A DNA stretch of 64,000 nucleotides, taken from Bacteroidota bacterium (GTDB lineage Bacteria; Bacteroidota; Bacteroidia; Bacteroidales; CAIXZF01). Made by a program: the position numbers and the translations under genes. The first letter of the stretch is position 1. Each line of letters begins with the position of its first letter. Below, in pieces: positions 52,133-60,170 of the stretch. The notes beneath the pieces are model-generated. The model did no database searches and was not told the origin of the DNA. It was given only the letters and a program-made list of their open reading frames with translations. The stretch is taken from positions 1-64,000 of the forward strand of contig JAKLIX010000011.1 of the NCBI GenBank assembly GCA_022709385.1, read 5' to 3'.

Positions 52133-53992
52133 TCAGTAGTCGATAAACTCTTGGAAGACTTCCTGCAGGTAAGATAAGGCTTCTTTCTTCCTGATATCCC
52201 GGGTTTCGGCAGGGAAACGCTGTAATTCAAACTGGTCGCTGGTTTTCCGGTATACCAGGCTGCCATCCTTGCGGATCCAGCCGCATCCGACTTCTATTTC
52301 AAAGTAAGCGAATTCTTCCTGAAAGGGATTAAACAGGTTCTTGCTCCATCTGAACGCACTGTGGTCAAGCTTCAGCTGTGCCAGCAGGCTTGCGGCAAGA
52401 TCAACCTGGGAGGATATCCTGCATAATTGGCGGCCCCGGATGGCGGGCCGGATTACTTCTCCCGCAAGTAAAAGCGGAATATGCCGGTAAGGAGGGGTGT
52501 CCACCCAGTAATTTCTGTAAGTATTGTGGCTGTGATCAGCCACGATGATGAACAGGGTGTTGGCATACCAATCCTGTTTGCGCGCTTCCCTGAAAAAATC
52601 ACCGAGGCAGTGATCTGTGTACCAGGCTGAATTCAGGTACTGGTTTTCTTTGCCACCCCAGTCCAGTACTTTCTCCATTGGTTGATCGTAAGGAGAATGG
52701 CTGCTGAGGGTGAACAGGCTGCTGAAAAATGGCCGGGGTGCAGTCTTGAGTTCCTCCAGCAATTGCGCCATGGTGTACTGGTCATGGATGCCAAGTTTAC
52801 CGCGCGGAATGGATGCCGGATAATCCTTCTCTTCCATGATCCTGTCGAAACCGTTATACATCATATAGGCGCGCAAGCCACCGTAGGTGAGTTGGCCCCC
52901 GAAGGAAAAGGAAGTATAATAACCTGCGTTTTTCAGTTCTTTGACCAGCGAAGGCAGCCTTACAAACTTTGCATAATGCGCCGTGATGGCAGTATAGGGT
53001 ATGGAAGGAAAACCACCGTAAATGGCTGCCATACCCTGTTGTGAACGATTGCCGTTGGCGTAAAACTCCGTGAACAATATCCCCTCTTTCTCCAGTTCCC
53101 TGAATTCAGGTGTGATCCCTGCTTCTCCTCCAAGCGATTCCACAAGGTCGGCAGACCAGCTTTCCAAAATCAGTAACACGATGTTGGGCCTGTCGTTGGT
53201 GAGCACCACTTCCGTGCTGTCCCTGCTCACCGCATGTAGCTTTTCCACTGTTGCCCCTGCTTCCTGTGGAGAATAAAAGTCAAAGGGATTTACCGACATA
53301 TACCTGCGGCTTTCAAGAAAACTGAAACCAAGGTTGTATAAAGGATTGACAGAAAGAAGGTTAACGATATTATGATCGGAAAAGTACGCATCGCTCTGGT
53401 TGATGGGAATGGGTCGCCAACCGCCGCGTATGCCCGTAAAAAGGAAAAGCGGGACCAGCATGAGCATCACAGGCAGGGATAACAGCCGGGGTTTCGTAAA
53501 TGTCAGGTTCTTTCCCACCAGCCTTCTCCATAAAAACAAACCGGCCAGTGTCAGCACGGCTGTGAGGGCGAGTAAAAGCACAACATCGCCGGTACTGCTC
53601 GAACGGGCAATCTCATCCGGCCGCCTGAGGTAATGCAGGGCTTTGTAATCCAGTTTACTCTTCCATTCAGGATAAATACCGGCTTCACCGCTGACTATCA
53701 GCGAATAACAGGCTATGAGAAAAAGATGAAAGCAGTTAAACACCTTTGTGATCCATTGCTGATGTACATAAGCATTTACCATCCAGATCAGAAAGGGTAA
53801 TGTAACTAAATAACAAGCAGTTGAAAGGTCTAATCTGAATGAATGGATCAATATGGATAGCAATTCCGGCAATGCAACCCCTTCCTGTACGAAATACGCG
53901 CGCAGTAACAGAAAAAAAGATAAGCGGCATAACTGGAAAAAGATCCACCAGAATAGAATTATCTTCAGAATTGTGATCAATCCGGTTTTCAT
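52133..53992 (-). CDS. LtaS/sulfatase-fold membrane phosphoglycerol transferase-like protein
   Basis: The 619-residue protein has about five N-terminal transmembrane helices (residues 1-200), then an extracytoplasmic alkaline-phosphatase-fold domain: NIVLLILESWSADLVE, FYANGNRSQQGM, a mid-domain DQYTMAQLLEELK, and metal ligands in VADHSHNTYR and PYRHIPLLL. The LtaS nucleophile position, normally Thr, is Ser in NGNRSQQG. Gram-negative members often modify periplasmic glucans or lipid headgroups; teichoic acids are not expected here. ATG 53992 is preferred to an in-frame GTG at 53998. Confidence 0.8.
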   Translation of the reverse strand: MKTGLITILKIILFWWIFFQLCRLSFFLLLRAYFVQEGVALPELLSILIHSFRLDLSTACYLVTLPFLIWMVNAYVHQQWITKVFNCFHLFLIACYSLIVSGEAGIYPEWKSKLDYKALHYLRRPDEIARSSSTGDVVLLLALTAVLTLAGLFLWRRLVGKNLTFTKPRLLSLPVMLMLVPLFLFTGIRGGWRPIPINQSDAYFSDHNIVNLLSVNPLYNLGFSFLESRRYMSVNPFDFYSPQEAGATVEKLHAVSRDSTEVVLTNDRPNIVLLILESWSADLVESLGGEAGITPEFRELEKEGILFTEFYANGNRSQQGMAAIYGGFPSIPYTAITAHYAKFVRLPSLVKELKNAGYYTSFSFGGQLTYGGLRAYMMYNGFDRIMEEKDYPASIPRGKLGIHDQYTMAQLLEELKTAPRPFFSSLFTLSSHSPYDQPMEKVLDWGGKENQYLNSAWYTDHCLGDFFREARKQDWYANTLFIIVADHSHNTYRNYWVDTPPYRHIPLLLAGEVIRPAIRGRQLCRISSQVDLAASLLAQLKLDHSAFRWSKNLFNPFQEEFAYFEIEVGCGWIRKDGSLVYRKTSDQFELQRFPAETRDIRKKEALSYLQEVFQEFIDY

Positions 53993-54007
53993 GGGCACAA
54001 ATATCCG

Positions 54008-54015
54008 TAATTTTG
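54008..54015 (+). promoter_or_regulatory. -7 box of yggS
   Basis: TAATTTTG, a perfect -7 element, lies 47 nt before the yggS ATG in the divergent spacer. No -33 match was found. Confidence 0.35.
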
Positions 54016-54062
54016 ATGCAGACCGGCAACATTATCAAAAATGAATCAAGGATGCCGGGACG

Positions 54063-54731
54063 ATGAAAGAAATGAAATCCGTTTCAGATAAAATTCTGGA
54101 AATCAAAGAGCAAATACCCTCCGGTGTTAGCCTGATCGTCGTCACCAAACAACAGTCCGCTGATGCTGTAATGGAAGCTTACCGGGCCGGTCAGCGTGAT
54201 TTTGGTGAAAACAGGGCCGGGGACTTGCTTCAGAAAGCACCCGGCTTACCGGCTGACATTCGCTGGCATTTCATCGGTCACCTTCAAACCAATAAGGTGA
54301 AAAGCATCCTGCCTTATGTAAGTTTAATTCACAGTATCGACAGTTTCAGACTCCTACAGGAAGTTGACAAAGAATCTATCAGGTCGGGAAAAAGAACCGA
54401 CTGCCTCCTCCAGTTCCATATTGCCAGGGAGCAGACCAAGTTCGGACTGAATCTCAGGGAGGCCTCAGAATTACTGGAAAGCAGCAGTTTCAGGGAAATG
54501 AGGGGTGTCAGGATCTGCGGACTCATGGGAATGGCTACCTTCACTGATAATCCTGAGATTGTCAGCGGAGAATTCAATGACCTGGCAGCTTTATTCAAAG
54601 AGTTGAAAAACAAGTATTTCAGACATGAACCGTCGTTTTGTGAAATTTCCATGGGCATGACTGGCGATTACCCCCTTGCCATTGCCTGCGGCAGTACCAT
54701 GATCCGTTTGGGCACTGCCATTTTCGGATAA
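54063..54731 (+). CDS. yggS: YggS/PLPBP family pyridoxal phosphate-binding protein
   Basis: The 222-residue protein has the PLPBP fold: the PLP lysine in LIVVTKQQ, FGENRAGDLLQK, WHFIGHLQTNKVKSIL, HSIDSF, and SMGMTGDYPLAIACGSTMIRLGTAIFG, the latter cited by its SMGM and GT-IFG ends. It binds PLP without a known catalytic turnover and helps maintain vitamin B6 and amino acid balance. It is a single gene, 48 nt upstream of the Na/Pi transporter. Confidence 0.95.
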   Translation: MKEMKSVSDKILEIKEQIPSGVSLIVVTKQQSADAVMEAYRAGQRDFGENRAGDLLQKAPGLPADIRWHFIGHLQTNKVKSILPYVSLIHSIDSFRLLQEVDKESIRSGKRTDCLLQFHIAREQTKFGLNLREASELLESSSFREMRGVRICGLMGMATFTDNPEIVSGEFNDLAALFKELKNKYFRHEPSFCEISMGMTGDYPLAIACGSTMIRLGTAIFG

Positions 54732-54779
54732 AGGATACAGCTGAACCACTGATTGCAATATTATTGATATCCAACAAAC

Positions 54780-56471
54780 ATGGCAGCGCTTGACATCATC
54801 TGGAAACTCCTTGCACTGATCGGGTCGGTGGGTTTATTCCTGTACGGAATGAAATTCATGAGTGAGTCGCTGCAGAGAGCTGCCGGGAATAATATGCGGA
54901 GGATCCTTTCGGTCATGTCTGCTAACCCGGCCCGGGGAATTTTCAGCGGCTTTTTTCTGACTAGCCTAATTCAGTTTTCTTCGGCAACCGTAGTTTTAAC
55001 CATTAGTTTAGTTAATGTAGGTTTAATAACATTATATCAATCTGTTGGAATCATCATCGGAGCGAATATCGGAACCACGGTCAAAGCCTGGTTTATTTCC
55101 ATGCTCGGTTTTCGTTATGATTTTAATATGATATTACTGCCACTGATTGCTGTGGCATTGCCATTGCTGTTTGCAGGAAGAAATAAGTACCGGTACTGGG
55201 GAGAGTTTATACTTGGTTTTGCCTTGATCTTCATCGGGTTTAACTTTATGAAAGAAAGCCTGCCGGTGCTTGATCAGGATTCGGCGGTACTTCAGTACCT
55301 GGCTGGTTTCAGCGACATGGGCTTTGTTTCTGTGCTGGTCTTTGTCCTTTTTGGCCTGGTCATTGCCGTGATATTGCAATCTTCCAGTGCCGGCATGGCA
55401 TTGGTTTTTGTGATGGTAAGCAACCACTGGTTATCCTTTGAGGGAGCCGCGGCCATGATTCTGGGTGAAAACCTGGGCACTACCCTGGTTCCGCTGGTGG
55501 CCTCCCTTGTCGGCAATAAGGACGCCCGAAGGGCAGCCATGATCCATGTGCTGTTCAACATCAGCGGCATCATGCTGGCCCTCTTGCTTTTCAATCCGTT
55601 TATTGGCCTGGCGGCCTGGTTTACGGAAATGTCCATCGGAAAATCCCCGGCCGCTGACGTACAGGCCATTCCTTTTGCACTTGCATTTGTCCATACAGCT
55701 TTTAATGTGGGCACTGCTGTTGTCTTGGCAGGCTTTGTCCCGCAGATTGTCAGGATCAGCGGTTTTATGGTTTCCGCAAAGAAAACCGCTGCAGACAGTG
55801 GCACATACCTTGACGACAAGATCATTTCAACACCCGAACTTCAGTTGCTCCAGGCCGGAAAAGAAGTGACGGCATTCGGTTCCACCCTGATCTCCATGTT
55901 CGGAAAGATTCCGGTATTATTCAACCAGAAGGACAGGGAAATATTTGAACAAATGCTTGAGGACATATTATCTGATGAGCTTAAAATAAATGAAATAGAA
56001 GCTTCGATCAGAAGAAGTCTTACCAGGCTTTCGCAGGGTGAAATGAGTGTTGACGGTTCCCGTCAGATCAGTGCCTTGTTGAAAATCATTGATGATTTGG
56101 AAAGTATCGGGGATGTTTGTACGAATATGGCAAAAGTGATCCGGCGTAAAAACAGCGACCAGGCCTGGTTTTCCCCTGAGGTCAGGCAGATCATGTTTGA
56201 GATGTTCGATCTCGACAGACGTGCTTTACACATCATGGTGCAGAATCTGGGTACCGGGTTTAAATATATGGATATCAGAGAGGCACGTGAGATTGAGGAA
56301 ACATTGAACGACAAAAGGGATGTTTTCAGGGCAGACTTTGAATCAAAGCTAAAAAATCAGGAGTACCCGGTGAAAATGGGGGTGTATTTCAATGAATTAC
56401 TTGCACTTTCTGAGAAACTGGGCGACTACTGCATCAATGTCAGCGAAGCACTGGCCAGGCTTAAGTTATGA
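54780..56471 (+). CDS. Na/Pi cotransporter family protein with PhoU-like tail
   Basis: The 563-residue membrane protein has two inverted Na/Pi-cotransporter II repeats, recognised by the Q-S-S signatures SLIQFSSATVVLTISLVNVG and VILQSSSAGMALVFVMVS, within about eight membrane segments (residues 1-340). A cytoplasmic C-terminal region (about 370-560) is helical and PhoU-like. It likely imports phosphate with sodium. No phosphate regulatory genes are adjacent. Confidence 0.92.
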   Translation: MAALDIIWKLLALIGSVGLFLYGMKFMSESLQRAAGNNMRRILSVMSANPARGIFSGFFLTSLIQFSSATVVLTISLVNVGLITLYQSVGIIIGANIGTTVKAWFISMLGFRYDFNMILLPLIAVALPLLFAGRNKYRYWGEFILGFALIFIGFNFMKESLPVLDQDSAVLQYLAGFSDMGFVSVLVFVLFGLVIAVILQSSSAGMALVFVMVSNHWLSFEGAAAMILGENLGTTLVPLVASLVGNKDARRAAMIHVLFNISGIMLALLLFNPFIGLAAWFTEMSIGKSPAADVQAIPFALAFVHTAFNVGTAVVLAGFVPQIVRISGFMVSAKKTAADSGTYLDDKIISTPELQLLQAGKEVTAFGSTLISMFGKIPVLFNQKDREIFEQMLEDILSDELKINEIEASIRRSLTRLSQGEMSVDGSRQISALLKIIDDLESIGDVCTNMAKVIRRKNSDQAWFSPEVRQIMFEMFDLDRRALHIMVQNLGTGFKYMDIREAREIEETLNDKRDVFRADFESKLKNQEYPVKMGVYFNELLALSEKLGDYCINVSEALARLKL

Positions 56472-56482
56472 TGGAGTTTCAC

Positions 56483-57373
56483 TTAAGGGAGGGATAGAAC
56501 CGGTCTACCTTTTCGTATGGCATCAACCCGGAACCTTACTGTTATTCCGGTTTTCAGAAGGCGGGCTTTCGTTGTTTCCATCCGGACGGGTATCTTCTGT
56601 TGAAAGATATCTTCCACCATGACCAGACACAGTTCCCGGTCAATCTCAAGTTCATCTATCCCGCGGATTTTGAAAGAATAAAGCATCCCTTCGCGGTAGT
56701 AAGGATGCAGTGGCTCGATAATCCAGCCGTGATGCGGATCCCACTTCACCATCCTGCAATTCAGGTTCATGCCCGGCAGGATATTGTAAGCGCTGTAACT
56801 TTCACCGTCAATGAATGCACGGATGGAGCCGGATCCCTCCAATATCCAGCCGTTATTGCCATGGATATCTTTTCCAGGGCTGATTACCCTGAAAAGATGG
56901 GTTACGGCAGTGTCTTGTGCGGAGGGGATGGCTGACCAGGTATGGATCAACTTGAGCCGGGCTTTTTTGATGCGATGAACCTTGCATGTGACGGCACTTC
57001 CCGGATCAGGGGCAATGGCTTCAGGCTTTACCGGTGTAATGACTTCATTGCCGAATCCGTCAATAAATATCCATGCGGATATGGGATTGCCAGCCTGGTC
57101 GAAGTGTGTTTCCTGTCTTAAGAACACGAAGTCGTAGTTATGGCCTTCCTTATACAAAGGATGTTCCGGCTCAAGAAAAACCTTACCGTTGCAATTGATT
57201 TTATCAATTCTGCAATTGATCCGCCTACCCTTTTCAAGGCCGTAATGCTGATATGGTTCAGCAGGCAGCAGAAAACGAGACCGGTTTTCAGCCATCAGCA
57301 CAAGGTGTTCCCCCTCCCCCGGCACAGTGACCTGATTCAGTATCTCGAAATAATACCACCTTCCTTCTTTCAT
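56483..57373 (-). CDS. repeat-containing protein of unknown function, co-encoded with relA
   Basis: I recognise no family. The 296-residue protein is built from related units with the recurring core INCRIDKINCNGKVFLEP then HPLYKEGHNYDF (about residues 52-82), and LNCRMVKWDPHHGWIIEP then HPYYREGMLYSF in the second half. Each unit is beta-rich and ends at a Tyr-x-Phe that starts the next, a layout like tandem OB folds. There is no signal peptide. It begins 8 nt after the relA stop, so the two are co-transcribed. A nucleic-acid or nucleotide-binding role would fit an OB fold but is inference only. Confidence 0.6.
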   Translation of the reverse strand: MKEGRWYYFEILNQVTVPGEGEHLVLMAENRSRFLLPAEPYQHYGLEKGRRINCRIDKINCNGKVFLEPEHPLYKEGHNYDFVFLRQETHFDQAGNPISAWIFIDGFGNEVITPVKPEAIAPDPGSAVTCKVHRIKKARLKLIHTWSAIPSAQDTAVTHLFRVISPGKDIHGNNGWILEGSGSIRAFIDGESYSAYNILPGMNLNCRMVKWDPHHGWIIEPLHPYYREGMLYSFKIRGIDELEIDRELCLVMVEDIFQQKIPVRMETTKARLLKTGITVRFRVDAIRKGRPVLSLP

Positions 57374-57381
57374 CAGTGTGA

Positions 57382-59577
57382 TTATTCCAGTCGTATTGCC
57401 TTCAGAACGCCCTTTACCCTGGTGAGCTTATGCAGCAGGGTGTCCAGATGGCGCGTATCACTCACCATAATTTTAATCGTTCCTTCAAAAACGCCGTTGT
57501 TGGTCTCGACAGAGATAGACCGCATATTCACTTTCAATTCATTGGAGATGACATCAGATAATGTACTGACAATCCCCAGCTGATCGATACCGGATATCCG
57601 GATAGTGGCATGAAATGATCCGCTTGAAGATGCTTCCCGCCATTTTACCTGGATAATACGGTAGTCGTACTTTTCCATCATTTCTTTGGCATTGGGGCAG
57701 CTTTTCCGGTGAATGGTGATCCCTTTAGAAATAGTGACGAAGCCAAACACATCATCACCGAAGATGGGATTGCAACAACTGGCAAGGGTGTAATTGATCC
57801 CGGCCAGGTTTTGGTCGAGGAATACGAAGTCGTCTTTCTTCAGCAGCGTTTTCCGGTCATCTTCTCTGATCCCGGGTTCTGGTGTACCCTGAAGTCCGGT
57901 TTTCTGGGGCGGTTGAAAGATATCCCTGATTACAAGGGCATCCAGTTTTTCAGTGGCAATGGCATGGTACAACTCTATCGGAGTCTTGTATTTAAGGGCT
58001 TTAAGCACTTTCAGTATATTGTCGTCGCTGAACTGAATTTTCCAATTGCGGAACTTCCTCATCAGGGCTTCTTTTCCGAGTTCGGCTTCTTTCAGTTCTT
58101 CCTCTTTCAGGGCTCTTTTCACCTTCTGTCTGGCCCTCGGTGTCTTTAAAAAACTGAGCCAGTCAGCTTTTGGTTTTTGATTTTTGGCAGTCAGAACCGC
58201 AACTTCATCACCATTCTGGAGTACATATTTGATAGGGTTGATTTTTCCGTTCACTTTTGCTCCCGTGCATTGCAACCCCAGGTTGGTATGAATTTCAAAT
58301 GCAAAGTCAAGCACCGTGGCACCCCTGGGCATGCTTTTCAAGTCGCCGTCAGGCGTAAAAACATATATCTCAGCTTGTTCCGCTTCAAGCCTGGCCTGCC
58401 GGGCGTTGCTTGACTCCGGATTTTCGAGCAGGTTTCTGATGCTCAGAAGCCAGTCGGGCGAATCCGCTTCCTTTCTCGATTCTTTGTATTTCCAGTGTGC
58501 AGCATGTCCCATCTCAGCGATTTCATCCATTCTGCGTGATCTTATCTGAACTTCCACCCATTTCATCAGTGGACCCTTGACCGTGGTATGAAGCGACTCA
58601 TAGCCGCTTGTTTTTGGGACAGAAATCCAGTCCCGTAATCTGGATGGATTGGGTGGATAGATATCGGACACGATAGAGTAAACTTTCCAGCAGGCTTCCT
58701 TTTCATTTTCCCTGGGTGTGTCGAGAATGATCCGGATGGCCAGCAGGTCATAAACCTCGTCAAAACCAAGTTGTTGTTTCACCATCTTTTTCCAGATTGA
58801 GTGGACTGACTTGGTACGGCTTTTTATTTCATAGTGGAATTTTTGCTGGTGCAGCCGTTGAATGATAGGATTAAGAAAGGCATTGATGTAAGCATCTCTT
58901 GCTTTGACGCTTTCTTTGAGTTTATTGGTTATCGTCTGATATTCATCGGGATGAAGGAATTTCATACCGCTGTTTTCCAATTCAGTCTTGATGTGGTATA
59001 ATCCAAGGCGGTGGGCAATAGGAGCGTAAAGGAAATATGCGTCATTCGCCACTTTCATTTGGACTGCTTGATCGAGGTAGTGCAGTATCCTCATATGATA
59101 GAGGGTATCTGCCATTTTGATCAGCAGTGTTCTGGCATCGCCTGAGATGCTTAACAGGAAGCGGATGAAGTTTTCAGATTGGATTGCAGTTTTTCCGGTT
59201 TTGATGGAATTGATTTTTTTCACTCCCTGCAGCATGTTAATCACCTGCGGATCGAAATCACGAAGGATGGTATTTGGTGTAACCTGCCCGGACAGAAAGG
59301 CATGCAGGAGGAGTGTACTGACCAGTGAATTTGTTCCCAGTCCGGTTTCAACGGCCAGAATTTCAGTAAGATCCATCGGATAAAAGATGCCGGGATCTCC
59401 AAGCTTTGTTTTCTCACCGCTGAGAGCGGAAAGCGCGATATTGAATGCTTTACGGATCACGGACGAATCACCGGGTTTAATATACGGTCTGCACAACCTA
59501 AGCAGGTTGCGGTATTTACTGATGATTTGTTCCCGTTCGGATTCTGTGAGGCCGTTATTCGGCTGGGAGGTCTGCAT
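57382..59577 (-). CDS. relA: RelA/SpoT-family (p)ppGpp synthetase with degenerate hydrolase domain
   Basis: The 731-residue protein makes the alarmone (p)ppGpp. The synthetase domain is intact: YDLLAIRI, TSGYESLHTTVKGP, WVEVQIRSRRMDEIAEMGHAAHWKYK. TGS (IYVFTPDGDLKSMPRGATVLDFA) and a C-terminal ACT domain follow. The N-terminal hydrolase domain has lost its HD: the site reads LLLHAFLSG (His92-Ala93), the preceding HP is YP, and KLADRLHNMR has become KMADTLYHMR. It should therefore be a synthetase without hydrolase activity, as in E. coli RelA. A CTTG-20-TAGATTTG promoter ends 4 nt before the ATG. Confidence 0.92.
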   Translation of the reverse strand: MQTSQPNNGLTESEREQIISKYRNLLRLCRPYIKPGDSSVIRKAFNIALSALSGEKTKLGDPGIFYPMDLTEILAVETGLGTNSLVSTLLLHAFLSGQVTPNTILRDFDPQVINMLQGVKKINSIKTGKTAIQSENFIRFLLSISGDARTLLIKMADTLYHMRILHYLDQAVQMKVANDAYFLYAPIAHRLGLYHIKTELENSGMKFLHPDEYQTITNKLKESVKARDAYINAFLNPIIQRLHQQKFHYEIKSRTKSVHSIWKKMVKQQLGFDEVYDLLAIRIILDTPRENEKEACWKVYSIVSDIYPPNPSRLRDWISVPKTSGYESLHTTVKGPLMKWVEVQIRSRRMDEIAEMGHAAHWKYKESRKEADSPDWLLSIRNLLENPESSNARQARLEAEQAEIYVFTPDGDLKSMPRGATVLDFAFEIHTNLGLQCTGAKVNGKINPIKYVLQNGDEVAVLTAKNQKPKADWLSFLKTPRARQKVKRALKEEELKEAELGKEALMRKFRNWKIQFSDDNILKVLKALKYKTPIELYHAIATEKLDALVIRDIFQPPQKTGLQGTPEPGIREDDRKTLLKKDDFVFLDQNLAGINYTLASCCNPIFGDDVFGFVTISKGITIHRKSCPNAKEMMEKYDYRIIQVKWREASSSGSFHATIRISGIDQLGIVSTLSDVISNELKVNMRSISVETNNGVFEGTIKIMVSDTRHLDTLLHKLTRVKGVLKAIRLE

Positions 59578-59581
59578 GATA

Positions 59582-59613
59582 CAAATCTAAGTGATTTGAG
59601 ACCTTCTGGCAAG
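59582..59613 (-). promoter_or_regulatory. promoter of relA
   Basis: On the minus strand CTTG (59610-59613) is followed after 20 nt by TAGATTTG (59582-59589), a perfect -7 box, ending 4 nt before ATG 59577. A leaderless or near-leaderless mRNA is predicted. The box lies about 45 nt beyond the terminator of the upstream ncRNA. Confidence 0.45.
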
Positions 59614-59631
59614 GCGTGAAATAAAAAATGT

Positions 59632-59676
59632 AAAAAACAAAAACGGGAACTCAATCTGTTCGACCGGGTTCCCGTT
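59632..59676 (-). terminator. intrinsic terminator of the candidate ncRNA
   Basis: AACGGGAAC (59642-59650) and GTTCCCGTT (59668-59676) form a perfect 9-bp stem with a 17-nt loop. On the minus strand the stem is followed by TTTTTGTTTTTT. Confidence 0.75.
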
Positions 59677-60038
59677 CCGCCGGCTGCCAGCCGTGACTGG
59701 CAGGAGCGTCAAGCTACTGTTATTGCGGCCTGCTCGTCTATGGAAGTTCTTCGGCCTGGTTTCCGCTGCCCGGCCCGCCCTGGATTATCCTTTCGGAATC
59801 GGAGGCTGCGGCCTTGCTTGCTGAAAGCTGGACTGCTTCTGCCCGGCTTACTCCCTTCTCACCTGAGCCTGAGGTTTAAGATGCGGCCTTTCGGCTTATC
59901 CTCTCGCCCCTTGCCTTTCCGGGTCAATCCTTTGATGCGCACCATCGCTGGTTTGCTTCGCCGGACTATCCTGGGGTTCAACCCGTGGGTGTGAATTCCC
60001 GGACTACCCTTCCCGGCCTGCCCTTTATCGCTCACTTG
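59632..60038 (-). ncRNA. candidate structured ncRNA of about 400 nt, family unknown
   Basis: This stretch is G+C-rich, has no credible protein frame, and lies between a promoter (60045-60077) and a strong terminator (59632-59676), all on the minus strand. Helices visible on that strand include a perfect 7-bp stem (59684-59690 with 59697-59703) and GGGUU/AACCC near 59974-59984. Five copies of a 9-nt motif, GGMYTAYYC on the plus strand, occur at 59782, 59845, 59893, 59963 and 60001. I looked for the RNase P signature GAGGAAAGTCCG with CCGGCTTA, the tmRNA ends and the SRP hairpin and found none. The 5' end is set at about 7 nt past the -7 box. Frames over it are Arg/Pro/Leu-rich shadows. Confidence 0.55.
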
Positions 60039-60044
60039 ATGAAC

Positions 60045-60077
60045 CAAAATTACAACAAGAAGGCATGCGAAAGCAAG
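60045..60077 (-). promoter_or_regulatory. promoter of the candidate ncRNA
   Basis: On the minus strand CTTG (60074-60077) is followed after 21 nt by TAATTTTG (60045-60052), a perfect -7 element. It lies between the pbpC stop and the G+C-rich body, in A+T-rich DNA. Confidence 0.5.
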
Positions 60078-60170
60078 TTTTTTGACATGAAAGCATACAC
60101 AAAGAACAAACAGGAGTTATTAACAGTTGTTGATAACTTCTCTGTCGATAAATTATTAATAATGAATGAA

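Noticed and set aside
59740..59994. 84-residue plus-strand frame in the relA-pbpC gap
   Set aside because: It is Arg/Pro/Leu-rich without any domain, lies opposite the candidate ncRNA, and its composition follows the G+C-rich RNA body.
59632..60038. RNase P RNA (rnpB) or tmRNA as identity of the ncRNA
   Set aside because: Size and G+C content fit, and isolated fragments such as AGCAAACC and AACCCGG resemble RNase P, but the invariant GAGGAAAGTCCG and CCGGCTTA and the tmRNA tRNA-like ends were not found.
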